In this document: positions 18,270 to 29,078 of the stretch, piece by piece
Layout of the letters: each line of letters opens with the position of its first letter
How positions within the stretch are numbered: the first letter of the stretch is position 1
Position numbers and translations under genes: made by a program
Notes under the pieces: generated by a model
Database searches by the model: none
Told to the model about the DNA's origin: nothing
The model's input: the letters and a program-made list of their open reading frames with translations, nothing else
Assembly (NCBI GenBank): GCA_015061285.1
Contig: SUWW01000018.1
Span: 1-64,000, forward strand
Length of the DNA: 64,000 nucleotides
Direction: 5' to 3'
From: Bacteroidales bacterium
GTDB taxonomy: Bacteria; Bacteroidota; Bacteroidia; Bacteroidales; Marinilabiliaceae

Positions 18270-21200
18270 ATGACTATGCAGCATCGACATATATACGCTA
18301 AACGTGTAATACACACTTGGATAGTAGCTATCCTTATGGTGTGTACATTGAATGTAGATGCGCAAACACGACCTAACACAACAAAGTGGGCGAAGAACAT
18401 AACGCTAAACTCGCTCGAAATATTCAACTACGGCACTTACGGAACCGACGAAGGCTTGGCTAGCAACAACATTATCACCATTTTGCGCGACAGCACTGGC
18501 CTAATGTGGATTGCTACAAGCGATGGCGTAAATACGTTTGATGGCTATGAATTTTCTTCATACATAGCAGAAAAAAACGACTCGTTATTCTCTGTAGGCA
18601 AGAGAGTTAAAGGTATATGCGAATTACCCAACAACAACATACTTATTGCGTATGCTGATTGTGGAGTCTCACGATTCGACCGCAGAAGCAACACATTCTC
18701 GCAAAACAACTCAATATTCGATATAGATCGTGCCTATGGCATTACATATCAAGATGGCTTTGAGATTGTTGCAAGTCAGGAGCATGTAATTATATACGAC
18801 AAAGAGCACGACCGCAAAACCAAAATAGACGCTCCTCCTACGGTGCCTGAAGAGACAACGCTCGACCGCATACGTATAGAGCACATTGCCGACACGCACA
18901 ACTTGTTTGCAATGTTGTTTTCTACGCGCTCGCTTGGCATTTTGGATATATATACCAAGACCATAAAGCAAATCTCATTTAGCAACCTCGACATTCTGGA
19001 TATTTGCGCCGACAACGATGGTTCGCTCTTCTTAGCTACCAACAATGGCGTATATAACTATTCGCACAAGAGCAAAACAATCACACAAATACCCATTTTG
19101 TGTGGCTCCGTGGTACAAGCTTTTGCTCGCGACGACTCCGATGGCTATTGGGTTGCATACGACAACAACCAAATAGCAAAGTGGGACCCTGCACGCAAAA
19201 CATTCACCATCCTAAAAAACTGCGAGCAATTCCTAAACGAGCAATCGCGTGTGAACGACATCATGGAAGATCACAACGGAGTGTTGTGGGTGTCGACATC
19301 GAACCTTGGTGTTATAAAACTCGACACTAAGCGTCCCAAAATACGATGCATGGAAATAGCATCGGATGAGCTACTTGGCAGCTACATAACTTATCAGATT
19401 AGCGCTCAATCGCGCCGCGAAGTTTGGGCTGCGGTGGGTAGATATGGCGTACTAAAAATAGACACTAAAGGGAAAACGTCGCAACTTATTAATGTTGATG
19501 GGCGGCACGTTTACTCTATTTTGGCGCGCAAAAACAACGACATTTATTTCGGCACAAGCGATGGTCTATACAAATACAATCGCGACACCAACAAACCAAT
19601 ACATATACATATCGGCGACGACCCCGACTTATGCAACTCACTGAAAGTGAATTACATGATTGAAGATTGTTTGAACAATTTGTGGATATGCACACAGAAA
19701 GGTTTGTATAAATACAATGGAAAAGAGTCGATAAAACTTCGCATAGACGAAAAAGACGAACACATAAACACAACCTTCGAAGATAGCGATGGACGCATTT
19801 GGGTAGGCACAGAGTCGGGCGCATACTATTTGGACCCAGGCGACTCTGCATTCAACAAAGTTTCTTTGGGCATCGACAAAGGACGTATATACAACAATAC
19901 TTTTTGCTTTTCGGAATACCGCAACTTTGTACTTATAGGAACGAGTGCAGGTCTTATAGAATACGAAAAAGAGACTGGCAAGACCCACGAAGCATCGATA
20001 AATGCTGCATTTCGCAACTCAAAAATTTTCGACGTATTCACCGACAGAAATGGCATAACATGGCTCAGCACCAATAGCGGCATCGTCTACGTATCGTCGG
20101 AGCATAACCAGATATACAAATTCAACCACATCGATGGTTTGAAATACGAAGGCAACGAATGCCGAAAATTCACATTCTGCAAAGGGATACTCTACTTCGG
20201 ACATGCCAAGAAACTCAACTACATCGACACTCACAAAGTGCGTTTTAGCATGCGCACGCCTAAAACTCTTATAAGCAGCATTACATACGGCGTCAACGAA
20301 GAAGAGAAATCTATCATGATGGATAGCGACACTTCGTTTGTTACGAAATATCAATCTCGCGCCATGCTGAAAATAAATGTTGCCTCTTCGGATTTTTCTG
20401 CTCCACATAGGAATCTATATCAATACAAAATTGATGATGGCAAATGGATACAACTACCCGAGACAAGCAACACCATAATACTATCTGGTTTACAGCCAAA
20501 TACGTATAACATACAAGTAAAATCGTCGAACAGCGATAAGATATGGTCTGAATCGCCCAAATCGTTCACCATAACCATACTACCACCACTTTGGCGCAGT
20601 GCCATGGCCATAATATTTTACATTTTTGTGGCTATAATGCTCGCATGGCTCGTAATAGAGATCAGATTCCGCGACTTGCGCAAGAAGATGACAATTATGG
20701 AGAACGAAGCGCGAGCCAAAAAGACGGTTGAGGCGCAACGCAATCGCTTGGTAAAGATCCACAAAGACCTCACCGACTCTATCAACTACGCAAAACGTAT
20801 ACAAGAATCCATAATGCCTCGCGAAGATCAAGTGGTTGGCTTGTTCGCGAAACTATTTGTGCTCTACAAGCCTAAAGACATAGTTTCGGGCGACTTCTAT
20901 TGTTTCTATCATCGCGACAACAAGACATTCATCATCTCGGCCGACTGCACAGGCCATGGCGTTCCTGGAGCATTCCTTTCAATTCTCGGCATCGACCATC
21001 TGTCGAACATCATAACTAAGCAGAAAGAAGACGATGCAGGTCGCATACTTACTATGCTTCACCAAGATATGCACGCCATTGTTTTCAAGGAGAATTTGGA
21101 GACAAAAGACTTCAACGAAGGCATGGATATGACAATCTGCGTGGTCGATCATGAGCATCATAAGATCAACTTTGCTGGTGCAATGAACGACCTTTATATG

Positions 21201-21539
21201 ATTCGCAACAACGAAATTATAGTCTATCATGGCGACCGCCATTCGCTCGGTGCCAACACAGCCATCGAGAATGAAGACTTGCATGAATATCTTTCACAAA
21301 ACATTGATTTTCAAAAAGGTGACATCTTCTATATGTTCTCCGATGGATATATCGACCAATTCGGCGGACAAGAGCAAAAGAAATTCAAGACACGACGATT
21401 CAAACATCTTTTGATGAACATACATAAACTGCCAGCCAAAGATCAAAAGATTATTCTCAACCAGAAGCACAACGAATGGCGCGGCAATATTGAGCAAACC
21501 GACGATGTGTCGGTCATCGGCTTCGAACCTTTGAGCTAA
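18270..21539 (+). CDS. Two-component-type propeller sensor with SpoIIE/PP2C phosphatase domain
   Basis: A 1089-residue membrane sensor. A signal peptide (core HTWIVAILMVCTLNVDAQ) precedes two periplasmic seven-bladed propellers built of Reg_prop repeats (for example LMWIATSDGVNTFDG, NLWICTQKGLYKYNG, RIWVGTESGAYYL). A Y_Y_Y immunoglobulin-like domain (LYQYKIDDGKW...LQPNTYNIQVKSSNSD) and one membrane helix near residue 785 follow. After a coiled coil (DLTDSINYAKRIQESIMP) comes a SpoIIE/RsbU-type serine phosphatase with DIVSGDFY, ADCTGHGVPGAF, SDGYID and DDVSVIGF. So an external signal controls a phosphatase, not a histidine kinase. It is 3 bp after ispC and abuts the MATE gene (TAAATG). Confidence 0.9.
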   Translation: MTMQHRHIYAKRVIHTWIVAILMVCTLNVDAQTRPNTTKWAKNITLNSLEIFNYGTYGTDEGLASNNIITILRDSTGLMWIATSDGVNTFDGYEFSSYIAEKNDSLFSVGKRVKGICELPNNNILIAYADCGVSRFDRRSNTFSQNNSIFDIDRAYGITYQDGFEIVASQEHVIIYDKEHDRKTKIDAPPTVPEETTLDRIRIEHIADTHNLFAMLFSTRSLGILDIYTKTIKQISFSNLDILDICADNDGSLFLATNNGVYNYSHKSKTITQIPILCGSVVQAFARDDSDGYWVAYDNNQIAKWDPARKTFTILKNCEQFLNEQSRVNDIMEDHNGVLWVSTSNLGVIKLDTKRPKIRCMEIASDELLGSYITYQISAQSRREVWAAVGRYGVLKIDTKGKTSQLINVDGRHVYSILARKNNDIYFGTSDGLYKYNRDTNKPIHIHIGDDPDLCNSLKVNYMIEDCLNNLWICTQKGLYKYNGKESIKLRIDEKDEHINTTFEDSDGRIWVGTESGAYYLDPGDSAFNKVSLGIDKGRIYNNTFCFSEYRNFVLIGTSAGLIEYEKETGKTHEASINAAFRNSKIFDVFTDRNGITWLSTNSGIVYVSSEHNQIYKFNHIDGLKYEGNECRKFTFCKGILYFGHAKKLNYIDTHKVRFSMRTPKTLISSITYGVNEEEKSIMMDSDTSFVTKYQSRAMLKINVASSDFSAPHRNLYQYKIDDGKWIQLPETSNTIILSGLQPNTYNIQVKSSNSDKIWSESPKSFTITILPPLWRSAMAIIFYIFVAIMLAWLVIEIRFRDLRKKMTIMENEARAKKTVEAQRNRLVKIHKDLTDSINYAKRIQESIMPREDQVVGLFAKLFVLYKPKDIVSGDFYCFYHRDNKTFIISADCTGHGVPGAFLSILGIDHLSNIITKQKEDDAGRILTMLHQDMHAIVFKENLETKDFNEGMDMTICVVDHEHHKINFAGAMNDLYMIRNNEIIVYHGDRHSLGANTAIENEDLHEYLSQNIDFQKGDIFYMFSDGYIDQFGGQEQKKFKTRRFKHLLMNIHKLPAKDQKIILNQKHNEWRGNIEQTDDVSVIGFEPLS

Positions 21540-22895
21540 ATGCACGTGGCAAAGACATCAAGAAGCGAGCAACTGCTCAACGACCCCATAAAACCATTAA
21601 TCCTCCGATTGTCCGTACCAACCATCATAGCCATGATGATTTCTACGTTCTACAATCTGGCAGACACCTATTTTGTCAGTCGCATAGGTACGTCAGCTGC
21701 TGGCGCAACGGGAATTGTATTTTCAGTAATGATGATAATACAGGCCGTAGCTTTCACCATAGGTATGGGCGCAGGCAATTGCATGTCGCGATTGATGGGC
21801 AAAGGCGACATCGAATCGGCAAGCAAATTCCTTTCAACTGGCTGGTTTCTGGGATTTTCCATCGGTTGCATAATAGCCATTGTGGGCACTTTGTTCTGCG
21901 ACGACATTGTAGTAGCATTAGGTGCTACGCCAACCATAGAGCCTTTTGCCACAAGCTATGCACAATTTATATTTATAGCTACACCACTGATTATGTGTTC
22001 ATTCATAATGAACAACATACTGCGTTTTCAAGGACACACACTCTACGCGCTCTACGGCATCGGATTGGGTGGACTGGTCAACCTCGCGCTCGACCCATTT
22101 TTCATCTTCTACCTCGACATGGGCACAGCAGGTGCAGGCTTGGCAACGGCTATTGCGCAAAGTATCAGTTTCTTGGTTTTGCTATATATATGCAACGGCA
22201 AAGCCGACACAATGTCGATACATATAAGACACATAACCACCTCGAGCAAAGTGCTTTACCACATTTTCTACACTGGTATGCCATCACTCGCTCGACAAGG
22301 CATTTCGAGTGTATCGGTGGCACTACTCAACATTGCAGCTGGAACTTTTGGCGATGCTGCCATTGCCGCACTATCCATATCCACACGCTTCACCTCGTTT
22401 ATCGACGCTGCGGTGATAGGCTTCGGCCATGGATTTCAGCCAGTGTGCAGTTTCAACTTTGGCGCACAGAACTACGGTCGTGTGAAACAAGCTTTTCGCT
22501 TTGCAGTAGTTATGACATCTTCGATGCTCATAGTTATGTGCACGACCTGCTTCCCGTTCGCTGAGGAAATAGTGCGATTTTTCCGCGCCGAAGATGCTTA
22601 CGTGGTGAGCATTGGCACCGTAGTATTGCAAGCTCAACTCATAACCATGCCACTCTGGGGATTCTACACCATGAGCAACATGTTCACACAATCAATCGGT
22701 TACGGCTGGCGCGCACTTCTTTTGGCAGCCTCGCGCAGAGGTCTGTTCCTCATACCTATAATAATTATACTGCCTCATTTCATTGGTTTATTGGGCATCG
22801 AGATTGCTCAACCTCTTGCTGATGTTTGTTCGTTCGTTTTGGCAATGTTTATTACACGTGGCATATTACGCTCGCTTTCTGAGCCAACTGAATAG
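21540..22895 (+). CDS. MATE-family multidrug/sodium antiporter
   Basis: A 451-residue inner-membrane exporter with about 12 helices. The start SRSEQLLNDPIKPLILRLSVPTIIAMM and the phrase NLADTYFVSRIG are typical of the bacterial MATE branch. The second half repeats the pattern (SLARQGISSVSVALLN, FGHGFQPVCSFNFGA). Its ATG directly follows the stop of the phosphatase sensor, suggesting translational coupling and that the sensor may influence export. Substrate unknown. Confidence 0.93.
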   Translation: MHVAKTSRSEQLLNDPIKPLILRLSVPTIIAMMISTFYNLADTYFVSRIGTSAAGATGIVFSVMMIIQAVAFTIGMGAGNCMSRLMGKGDIESASKFLSTGWFLGFSIGCIIAIVGTLFCDDIVVALGATPTIEPFATSYAQFIFIATPLIMCSFIMNNILRFQGHTLYALYGIGLGGLVNLALDPFFIFYLDMGTAGAGLATAIAQSISFLVLLYICNGKADTMSIHIRHITTSSKVLYHIFYTGMPSLARQGISSVSVALLNIAAGTFGDAAIAALSISTRFTSFIDAAVIGFGHGFQPVCSFNFGAQNYGRVKQAFRFAVVMTSSMLIVMCTTCFPFAEEIVRFFRAEDAYVVSIGTVVLQAQLITMPLWGFYTMSNMFTQSIGYGWRALLLAASRRGLFLIPIIIILPHFIGLLGIEIAQPLADVCSFVLAMFITRGILRSLSEPTE

Positions 22896-23089
22896 AATGA
22901 TAAAAAGTAATTTTGCCTTTACGTATTTTTACATACATTTGCTACGCGAATGAAAAAACGATTACCAAAACACATAATTAAAACATACATATTGCGATAC
23001 ACTATACAGACGAAGTCATTTTCGATAGAAAATCATTTATGAATTTATTTTTCTCATACATCAAATAAACTCTAACAATTTAATAATAT

Positions 23090-25941
23090 ATGAAAATTAG
23101 ACATTTACTATCCCTTTTGGCTGCTATGGTACTCTCCGTAACAGCAAATGCTGCCGTCACCTATGATGGCGAATGCGGCAACTGTAACTACTATTTCACT
23201 GAAGAGGGCACCGTTCTCAACATTGTTGCTAAGGATGGCCCCGATGGCACCATGGCCAGTTACGGAAATGGCACATCACCTTTCTATAACAATGACAACA
23301 TAAAAGTTGTCAATTTCGATGGTGTAACCAGCATTGGAGATTATGCATTCCATGAGTGCAGTCAGATTGAATCGGTAACCTTTTCAGAAGGTACGCAATT
23401 GAAAAGCATTGGAGTTTTAGCCTTTTGGTGTTGCGACGCTCTCAAATCCATCTCCATTCCTACGAGCGTTACAGCCATTGGCAACTATGCTTTTTGTGGC
23501 TGTACGTCGCTTGCTTCGGTAAACATTCCCGATGGTATAGAGACTATTGGGAAAAATACCTTCCTGAATTGTGCTATAACCTCTATCACCATTCCTGCAA
23601 GCGTAACAAGCATTGGCGAAAGTGCCTTCTCTGGTTGTGAGCTTCAATCTGTTGTATTTACCGAAGGAAGCAAACTTGTAAGATCGGCGAACGAGCATTT
23701 AGTTTGTGCTACGACCTTTCATCGATCTCTCTTCCAGAAGGATTAACAACTATAGGATCGAACGCATTCTTGGAAACTCCCTTATCAATGGTAATTCTAC
23801 CAGAGAGTGTTGTCACTGTCGGAGAAGGAGCTTTTTCCCATTTAGCTTATAATAGTGCAATTTTTGTCCCTAAAACAAAAGAAGAATTAAACTTGGACGG
23901 CTGCGCATCATCCTCTCGTACAACTATTTACTATAGCGATAGCGAAGGTTGGGGCGAAAGTGGCAACTGTCTTTGGTGGTTATCTGAAGACGGTGCATTA
24001 CTTAATATTACCGCCAAACCTGGCACCGATGGCACCATGGCCAACTACGAAACGGGCGAATCTCCTTTCTATGGCAATGCCAATATAAGTCAAGTCAAAC
24101 TCAACGGAGTGTCGGCTATTGGCAGCAATGCTTTCGAAGGTTGCACTGGCATTACTACGATGCTTTTGCCACAAAGCGTAGCGAATGTAGGCAATGACGC
24201 TTTCGAAGGCTGTTCGGCTCTCACAACTGTTATCGCAGAGAACGCCAAAGAGAATCTTAATCTTGCCGATGCCTCTATCGATGCCGATGCCTCTATTTAC
24301 TATGAAGGCGAATTCCATAAAGTTACCTTGCGCGACGAGGATTACGAATACACCGCTGAACCTGGCAATATTATCTATACCGCCGACAAAATGCGCTATG
24401 TAGTAGATGGCGCAACAATTAGAGCAAGTTTTCCTGAACCTGAAATTGCAGTTCTTTTTACAGCTTCACCTGCCGATGGCTGTACTACCGACAATGGCAT
24501 CTCTCCTACCGTATTTAGCAATATAACCGCTGACATCACCATTACGCCTACATTTGGATTCTTCCCCGATGATGAAACAAAGACAGCAGCTATTGGTGCA
24601 TACTACACCCCAGAGCACATAGTGATTCCTTCGCAAGTAACCATCAATGGAGAAGAATACAAAGTAACAAGCATTTGCAATTACGGATTTCAAGATAACT
24701 ACGATCTCAAATCGGTTGTCATTCCTGAAGGAGTAACTTCCATTGGTAAGTCTGCATTTAAGGATTGCGGCTCACTCCAATCGGTTGTCATTCCTGAAGG
24801 TGTAACCGAGATTGGCGAAAGTGCATTTGAGGATTGCAGCTCACTCCAATCGGTTGTCATTCCTGAAGGTGTTACTACTATTAGCAACTATGCATTTGAG
24901 TATTGCAGCTCACTCCAATCGGTTGTCATTCCTGAAGGAGTTACCAAGATTGGCGAATACGCATTTTACCTGTGCGAAACGCTCAAATCGGTTGTCATTC
25001 CTGATGGAGTAACTTATATTGATAGGGGTGCATTTTCGAGCTGCTCTTCACTCGACACCATATTCGTAGAAAGTACAAGCAATACTCTTTTCCGTCCAGA
25101 TGGATATGGTTCTAACTACGATGACGACCATACTATTATATACTACAAAGGCACCGATTTCGACTACCATGTGGTTTTGCCCGCAGGTGCTGAGGCCACA
25201 GCCGAAGAGGGCGTCATAGTAGGCAAAAGCGGCAACATGGTGTTTGTGAAAGCTGGAGCAGAAATCAAGCTCTCCAATTTGGATGGTTATGTATACGTAG
25301 TAGCTTCGGGCGAAGCAGAATTGACAGGCAAAACGCTTAGCGCTATAAATAGCGATGTCGAGATTGGCACTATTAAGCTAATCACCAACCCCGCTATCAG
25401 CATAGCTACCATTGCAGAACAAACCTACACAGGCGAAGAACTAAAACCTGCAGTTGACATCGCCGACGACCAAACGCCTCTCACCGAGAACACCGACTAC
25501 ACCGTGGTGTATAGCAACAACGTAAACGCTGGCACTGCTACCATAACCATCACTGGTATTGGCAATTACACTGGCGAAACCGAAGTAACGTTCACTATCG
25601 GCAAGGCAACTCCAACCTTCGTAGAGATTGAAAGCCAGACAATCGACAATACTCAGACCTTGGCAGACGTAACGTTGCCAGAAGGCTATTCGTTCGTGAA
25701 TGCTGAGCAGACATTGAATGCTGGCGAGAACACAGTTGCGCTCAACTACAATCCAGATCCAGCTAACTACGAAACCGTATCGGGCAACATGACAGTGATT
25801 GTAACTGGTACGATAGTTACCGATGTTCAAGATGTTCAAAACGTCAAGAGCCAGAGCGTGAAGAAATATCTCGAGAATGGCACATTGATTATTGAAGTCG
25901 ATGGCGTGAAGTACGACGTAACGGGACGCGTTGTGAAGTAA
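23090..25941 (+). pseudogene. BspA-like leucine-rich-repeat surface protein, split by a one-base frameshift
   Basis: The first frame (23090-23746) has a signal peptide (MKIRHLLSLLAAMVLSVTANA) and LRR_5 repeats. Its repeat pattern breaks at about 23680, and the pattern resumes in the next frame (KIGERAFSLCYDLSS...) and runs to 25941. One missing base in CTTGTAAGATC restores a single protein of about 950 residues. The second half contains two more LRR blocks, a bacterial MBG/Ig-like region (TIAEQTYTGEELKPAVDI...) and a C-terminus ending DVTGRVVK, reminiscent of a type IX sorting tail. BspA-type proteins act in adhesion. Mutation, sequencing error or phase variation cannot be told apart here. 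Confidence 0.85.
24712..25056 (+). repeat. Five 69-bp tandem repeats coding for leucine-rich repeats
   Basis: Copies start at 24712, 24781, 24850, 24919 and 24988. Each begins TCGGTTGTCATTCCTGA and encodes a 23-residue LRR_5 unit (SVVIPEGVTxIGxxAFxxCxSL). The first four are nearly identical at DNA level and could recombine. The fifth has drifted. Confidence 0.95.
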
Positions 25942-25954
25942 TAAGTTATAAGTA

Positions 25955-25978
25955 GACAATGGGGCATGCCCCATTGTC
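25955..25978. repeat. Perfect 24-bp palindrome
   Basis: Arms of 12 bases (GACAATGGGGCA and its reverse complement) without a loop, 13 bp after the LRR gene. It is flanked by ATAAGTTATAAGTA and TAATAAGTAATAAGTA. It may act as part of the transcript end or as a protein binding site. Confidence 0.8.
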
Positions 25979-25994
25979 ATAATAAGTAATAAGT

Positions 25995-26028
25995 ATGGCG
26001 ACTGCAGCAATGTGGTCGCCATTTTTTG
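25995..26028 (+). terminator. Terminator downstream of the LRR gene
   Basis: Inverted repeat ATGGCGAC/GTCGCCAT with a 12-nt loop, followed by TTTTT. Confidence 0.7.
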
Positions 26029-26128
26029 CTTTGATATGCTGGGCACGCGTCATTTTGCATATTCAGAGCAATATGCGTTATAGCAACAACAATCAACTCG
26101 AAACTTCACAGTTATCCAGAATAGTTTA

Positions 26129-26136
26129 TATTTTTG
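26129..26136 (+). promoter_or_regulatory. Bacteroides-type -7 element upstream of lepA
   Basis: TATTTTTG matches TAnnTTTG and is followed by CAACC. It lies 72 bp before the lepA start. No clear -33 TTG at 19 bp. Confidence 0.4.
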
Positions 26137-26208
26137 CAACCGCTTGTAATATACATAGTTACCCGTCACGGTTGCAAGCAAGTTTTTATATTGAAAATCA
26201 AATAATTA

Positions 26209-27999
26209 ATGGAGAACATAAGAAACTTCTGCATTATTGCACATATAGACCACGGCAAATCGACCCTTGCCGACCGACTTTTGGAACGAACCAACACCGT
26301 CACAAAACAAGAGATGCAAGCGCAAGTGCTCGACGACATGGACCTCGAACGTGAGCGCGGCATAACCATAAAAAGTCACGCCATTCAGATGGACTACGTG
26401 CTCGATGGAAAGAAATACGTACTAAACCTCATCGACACTCCGGGACACGTCGATTTTTCGTATGAAGTTTCGCGCTCCATTGCTGCGTGCGAAGGCGCTC
26501 TGCTTGTGGTAGACGCCACACAAGGCATTCAGGCACAGACCATTTCGAATCTTTATCAAGCCATAAATCACGACCTCGAAATCATACCAGTGATGAACAA
26601 GATGGACATGCCCAACGCCATGCCCGAAGAGGTCGAAGATGAGATAATAGAGCTTCTTGGCTGCAAACGCGAGGATATTATTCGCGCAAGCGGCAAGACA
26701 GGTGAAGGTGTCGATGATATTTTGCGCGCCATAGTGGAGAAAATTCCACACCCAGTGGGCGACCCTAAAGCACCATTGCAATGCTTGATTTTCGACTCCG
26801 TTTTCAACTCATTCCGCGGCATCATTGCATACTTCAAAGTGGTGAATGGCTCAATAAACACGGGCGACCTCGTGAAGTTTGTGGCTACAGGCAAAGAGTA
26901 CGACGCCGACGAGATTGGCGTTCTGCGTCTCGACTTTGAGCCGCGCAAGACACTCGAAACTGGCGATGTGGGTTATATTATTTCTGGTATAAAGACGAGC
27001 CGTGAGGTGAAAGTGGGCGATACCATCACCCACGTGGAGCGCCCATGCGAGAATGCAATTGCCGGTTTCGAGGAGGTAAAACCAATGGTATTCGCCGGTA
27101 TCTATCCAATATCAACCGACGACTACGAAGACCTTCGAGCATCGATAGAGAAGCTACAACTCAACGATGCTTCGCTGACATTCCAACCCGAATCGTCGCT
27201 GGCTTTAGGATTCGGATTCCGTTGCGGTTTCCTTGGCTTGCTGCACATGGAGATTATCCAAGAGCGCCTCGATCGCGAATTCAACCAATCGGTCATAACT
27301 ACCGTGCCTAACGTACCCTACAAAGCCATCACACGCAAAGGCGAGGTTGTAGAGGTACATACGCCAAGCGCTCTACCCGAGCCTACCGTGATTGACCACG
27401 TGGAAGAGCCTTACATAAAAGCACAAGTGATAACCAAGTCGGAATATATTGGTCCGATAATGACACTCTGCCTCAACAAACGCGGTACGCTGATACGTCA
27501 AACCTACATAGCAGCCGACCGTGTGGAACTTGAATATGAGATGCCACTCGCCGAAATTGTATTCGACTTCTACGATAAACTAAAAAGCATCTCGCGCGGC
27601 TACGCTTCGTTCGACTATCAACCACTCGAATATCGCCCGAGCAACCTTGCTAAGATGGATATTTTGCTCAACGGCGAGAAAGTCGACGCTCTATCTACGC
27701 TCACCTTCTTCGACAACGCGGTGGGCATCGGTCGCAAGATGTGCGCCAAACTAAAGGACCTCATACCACGCCAACAGTTCGATGTGGCCATTCAAGCTGC
27801 TATCGGTGCCAAGATTATTGCTCGCGAGACTATAAAGGCCGTTCGTAAAGATGTAACCGCCAAATGTTATGGTGGCGACGTATCGCGAAAGCGCAAACTG
27901 CTTGAGAAACAGAAAGAAGGCAAGAAACGCATGAAGCAAATAGGCAATGTAGAAGTGCCACAGAAAGCATTCCTTGCCGTTTTGAAGCTCGACGAATAA
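26209..27999 (+). CDS. lepA: Elongation factor 4 (LepA)
   Basis: Ribosomal translocation-associated GTPase, 596 residues. Motifs: [14 protein letters not shown] (G1), [12 protein letters not shown] (G2), [11 protein letters not shown] (G3) and NKMDMP (G4), then EF-G-like domains and the LepA-specific C-terminal domain ([25 protein letters not shown] motif region). Start [19 protein letters not shown] is canonical. Single gene with its own promoter motif. Confidence 0.98.
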   Translation: MENIRNFCIIAHIDHGKSTLADRLLERTNTVTKQEMQAQVLDDMDLERERGITIKSHAIQMDYVLDGKKYVLNLIDTPGHVDFSYEVSRSIAACEGALLVVDATQGIQAQTISNLYQAINHDLEIIPVMNKMDMPNAMPEEVEDEIIELLGCKREDIIRASGKTGEGVDDILRAIVEKIPHPVGDPKAPLQCLIFDSVFNSFRGIIAYFKVVNGSINTGDLVKFVATGKEYDADEIGVLRLDFEPRKTLETGDVGYIISGIKTSREVKVGDTITHVERPCENAIAGFEEVKPMVFAGIYPISTDDYEDLRASIEKLQLNDASLTFQPESSLALGFGFRCGFLGLLHMEIIQERLDREFNQSVITTVPNVPYKAITRKGEVVEVHTPSALPEPTVIDHVEEPYIKAQVITKSEYIGPIMTLCLNKRGTLIRQTYIAADRVELEYEMPLAEIVFDFYDKLKSISRGYASFDYQPLEYRPSNLAKMDILLNGEKVDALSTLTFFDNAVGIGRKMCAKLKDLIPRQQFDVAIQAAIGAKIIARETIKAVRKDVTAKCYGGDVSRKRKLLEKQKEGKKRMKQIGNVEVPQKAFLAVLKLDE

Positions 28000-28041
28000 C
28001 AATAAATATCGCGCAAAGCCGAAAAAAAGCGCATTTTGCTA

Positions 28042-28071
28042 TTGCACTACACAAAATTACAACTACTTTTG
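28042..28071 (+). promoter_or_regulatory. Promoter of tRNA-Cys
   Basis: TTG at 28042-28044 and TACTTTTG at 28064-28071 with a 19-bp spacer, the same arrangement as at the tRNA-Lys operon. The tRNA begins 13 bp downstream. Confidence 0.8.
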
Positions 28072-28084
28072 TGGCGCAATCAAC

Positions 28085-28156
28085 GGTCGGTTGGATGAGT
28101 GGCTTAGTCACCGGTCTGCAAAACCGCTTACAGCAGTTCGAATCTGCTACCGACCT
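28085..28156 (+). tRNA. tRNA-Cys (anticodon GCA)
   Basis: Acceptor stem GGTCGGT/ACCGACC is perfect. The anticodon loop CTGCAAA reads GCA and the T arm is CAGCAG-TTCGAAT-CTGCT. The first anticodon-stem pair appears to be a C-C mismatch. CCA is not encoded. Confidence 0.93.
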
Positions 28157-28157
28157 C

Positions 28158-28199
28158 AAAAACATCATCAAAGCGAAAGTTTTGATGATGTTTTTGTTT
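28158..28199 (+). terminator. Terminator of tRNA-Cys
   Basis: A 15-bp A/T-rich stem (AAAAACATCATCAAA and complement) around GCGAAAG, ending in TTTTTGTTTT, immediately after the tRNA. Confidence 0.88.
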
Positions 28200-28277
28200 T
28201 ATATCCCCATTCAATCAATTACAGCTACGTATGCAGCACTAATTGCATTATGTTTTTATTGCCCAAACAGAGCAATA

Positions 28278-29030
28278 CTAAGCATTATACTTAGCTTCAA
28301 ACTCAGACACAACAACTTTCATTTCGTCAGGGAGCATAGCAAACGCCATTTCGCGAAGATTGCTTGGAACATCGTAGATAGCCTCAGCCATAGCGCCAAC
28401 AATAGCCCCTACAGTGTCGGTATCGCCGCCGTAGGAGACAGCAAGACGAATGGCATCTTCGAAATTGCGGCTCTGCATAATTATATCAAGCGCCAACGGC
28501 ACGCAGCCTTGACATGTAACGTCGAACACGCCACGCTTTGGTCGTTTGTATCCATCGTACATAGCTATAATATCGCTAAGCGAATTTTTGTCTTTGGTTG
28601 TACGCAGCATAAATATTGCCTTTGCCACTGCCACCGCGCCTTTTATTCCTTCTGGATGATTATGCGTACACTCAGCCGACTTTTGCGCTTCGGCAGCCAC
28701 AATACTTTCGGCTTCGAAAGCCCAACCTACAGGGCCAACGCGCATTGCAGCTCCATTGCCAAAACTGTTGTATGGCTTTGGCTTGCTACTCATAATCCAC
28801 CTTGAAAAACTGCCGCCATAAGCACCTTTGGGATCGGGATATTTATTACACCAAGCGTGCAAACTCTCCTGGTAGCTCTTACCACTAAGTATTGCATCTG
28901 CCACGGCAACCGAACAGATTGTATCGTCGGTATAGTCTGAGCCACGAGCAAAGAGTGGGAAATTATAATCATCAGTATTATTAAACTCGAAGGTCGAGCC
29001 TGCAATGTCGCCTATCACAACTCCTATCAT
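28278..29030 (-). CDS. ADP-ribosylglycohydrolase family protein
   Basis: A 250-residue all-helical DraG/ARH-type hydrolase, which removes ADP-ribose from proteins or small molecules. Metal-binding motifs are intact: GDIAGSTFEF at the N-terminus, DYTDDTICSVAVADA near residue 32, and GGDTDTVGAIVGAMAEA near residue 205. No signal peptide, so cytoplasmic. No ADP-ribosyltransferase gene is visible nearby, so the substrate is open. It lies 48 bp downstream of ccsBA on the same strand. Confidence 0.92.
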   Translation of the reverse strand: MIGVVIGDIAGSTFEFNNTDDYNFPLFARGSDYTDDTICSVAVADAILSGKSYQESLHAWCNKYPDPKGAYGGSFSRWIMSSKPKPYNSFGNGAAMRVGPVGWAFEAESIVAAEAQKSAECTHNHPEGIKGAVAVAKAIFMLRTTKDKNSLSDIIAMYDGYKRPKRGVFDVTCQGCVPLALDIIMQSRNFEDAIRLAVSYGGDTDTVGAIVGAMAEAIYDVPSNLREMAFAMLPDEMKVVVSEFEAKYNA

Positions 29031-29078
29031 AACATCATAATTATATATATTCCTAATATTTACACTCAGCCATATTTA

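Noticed and set aside
28071-28805. Long plus-strand frame covering tRNA-Cys and the ADP-ribosylglycohydrolase
   Set aside because: It runs through a tRNA and its terminator and lies antisense to a gene with clear motifs.
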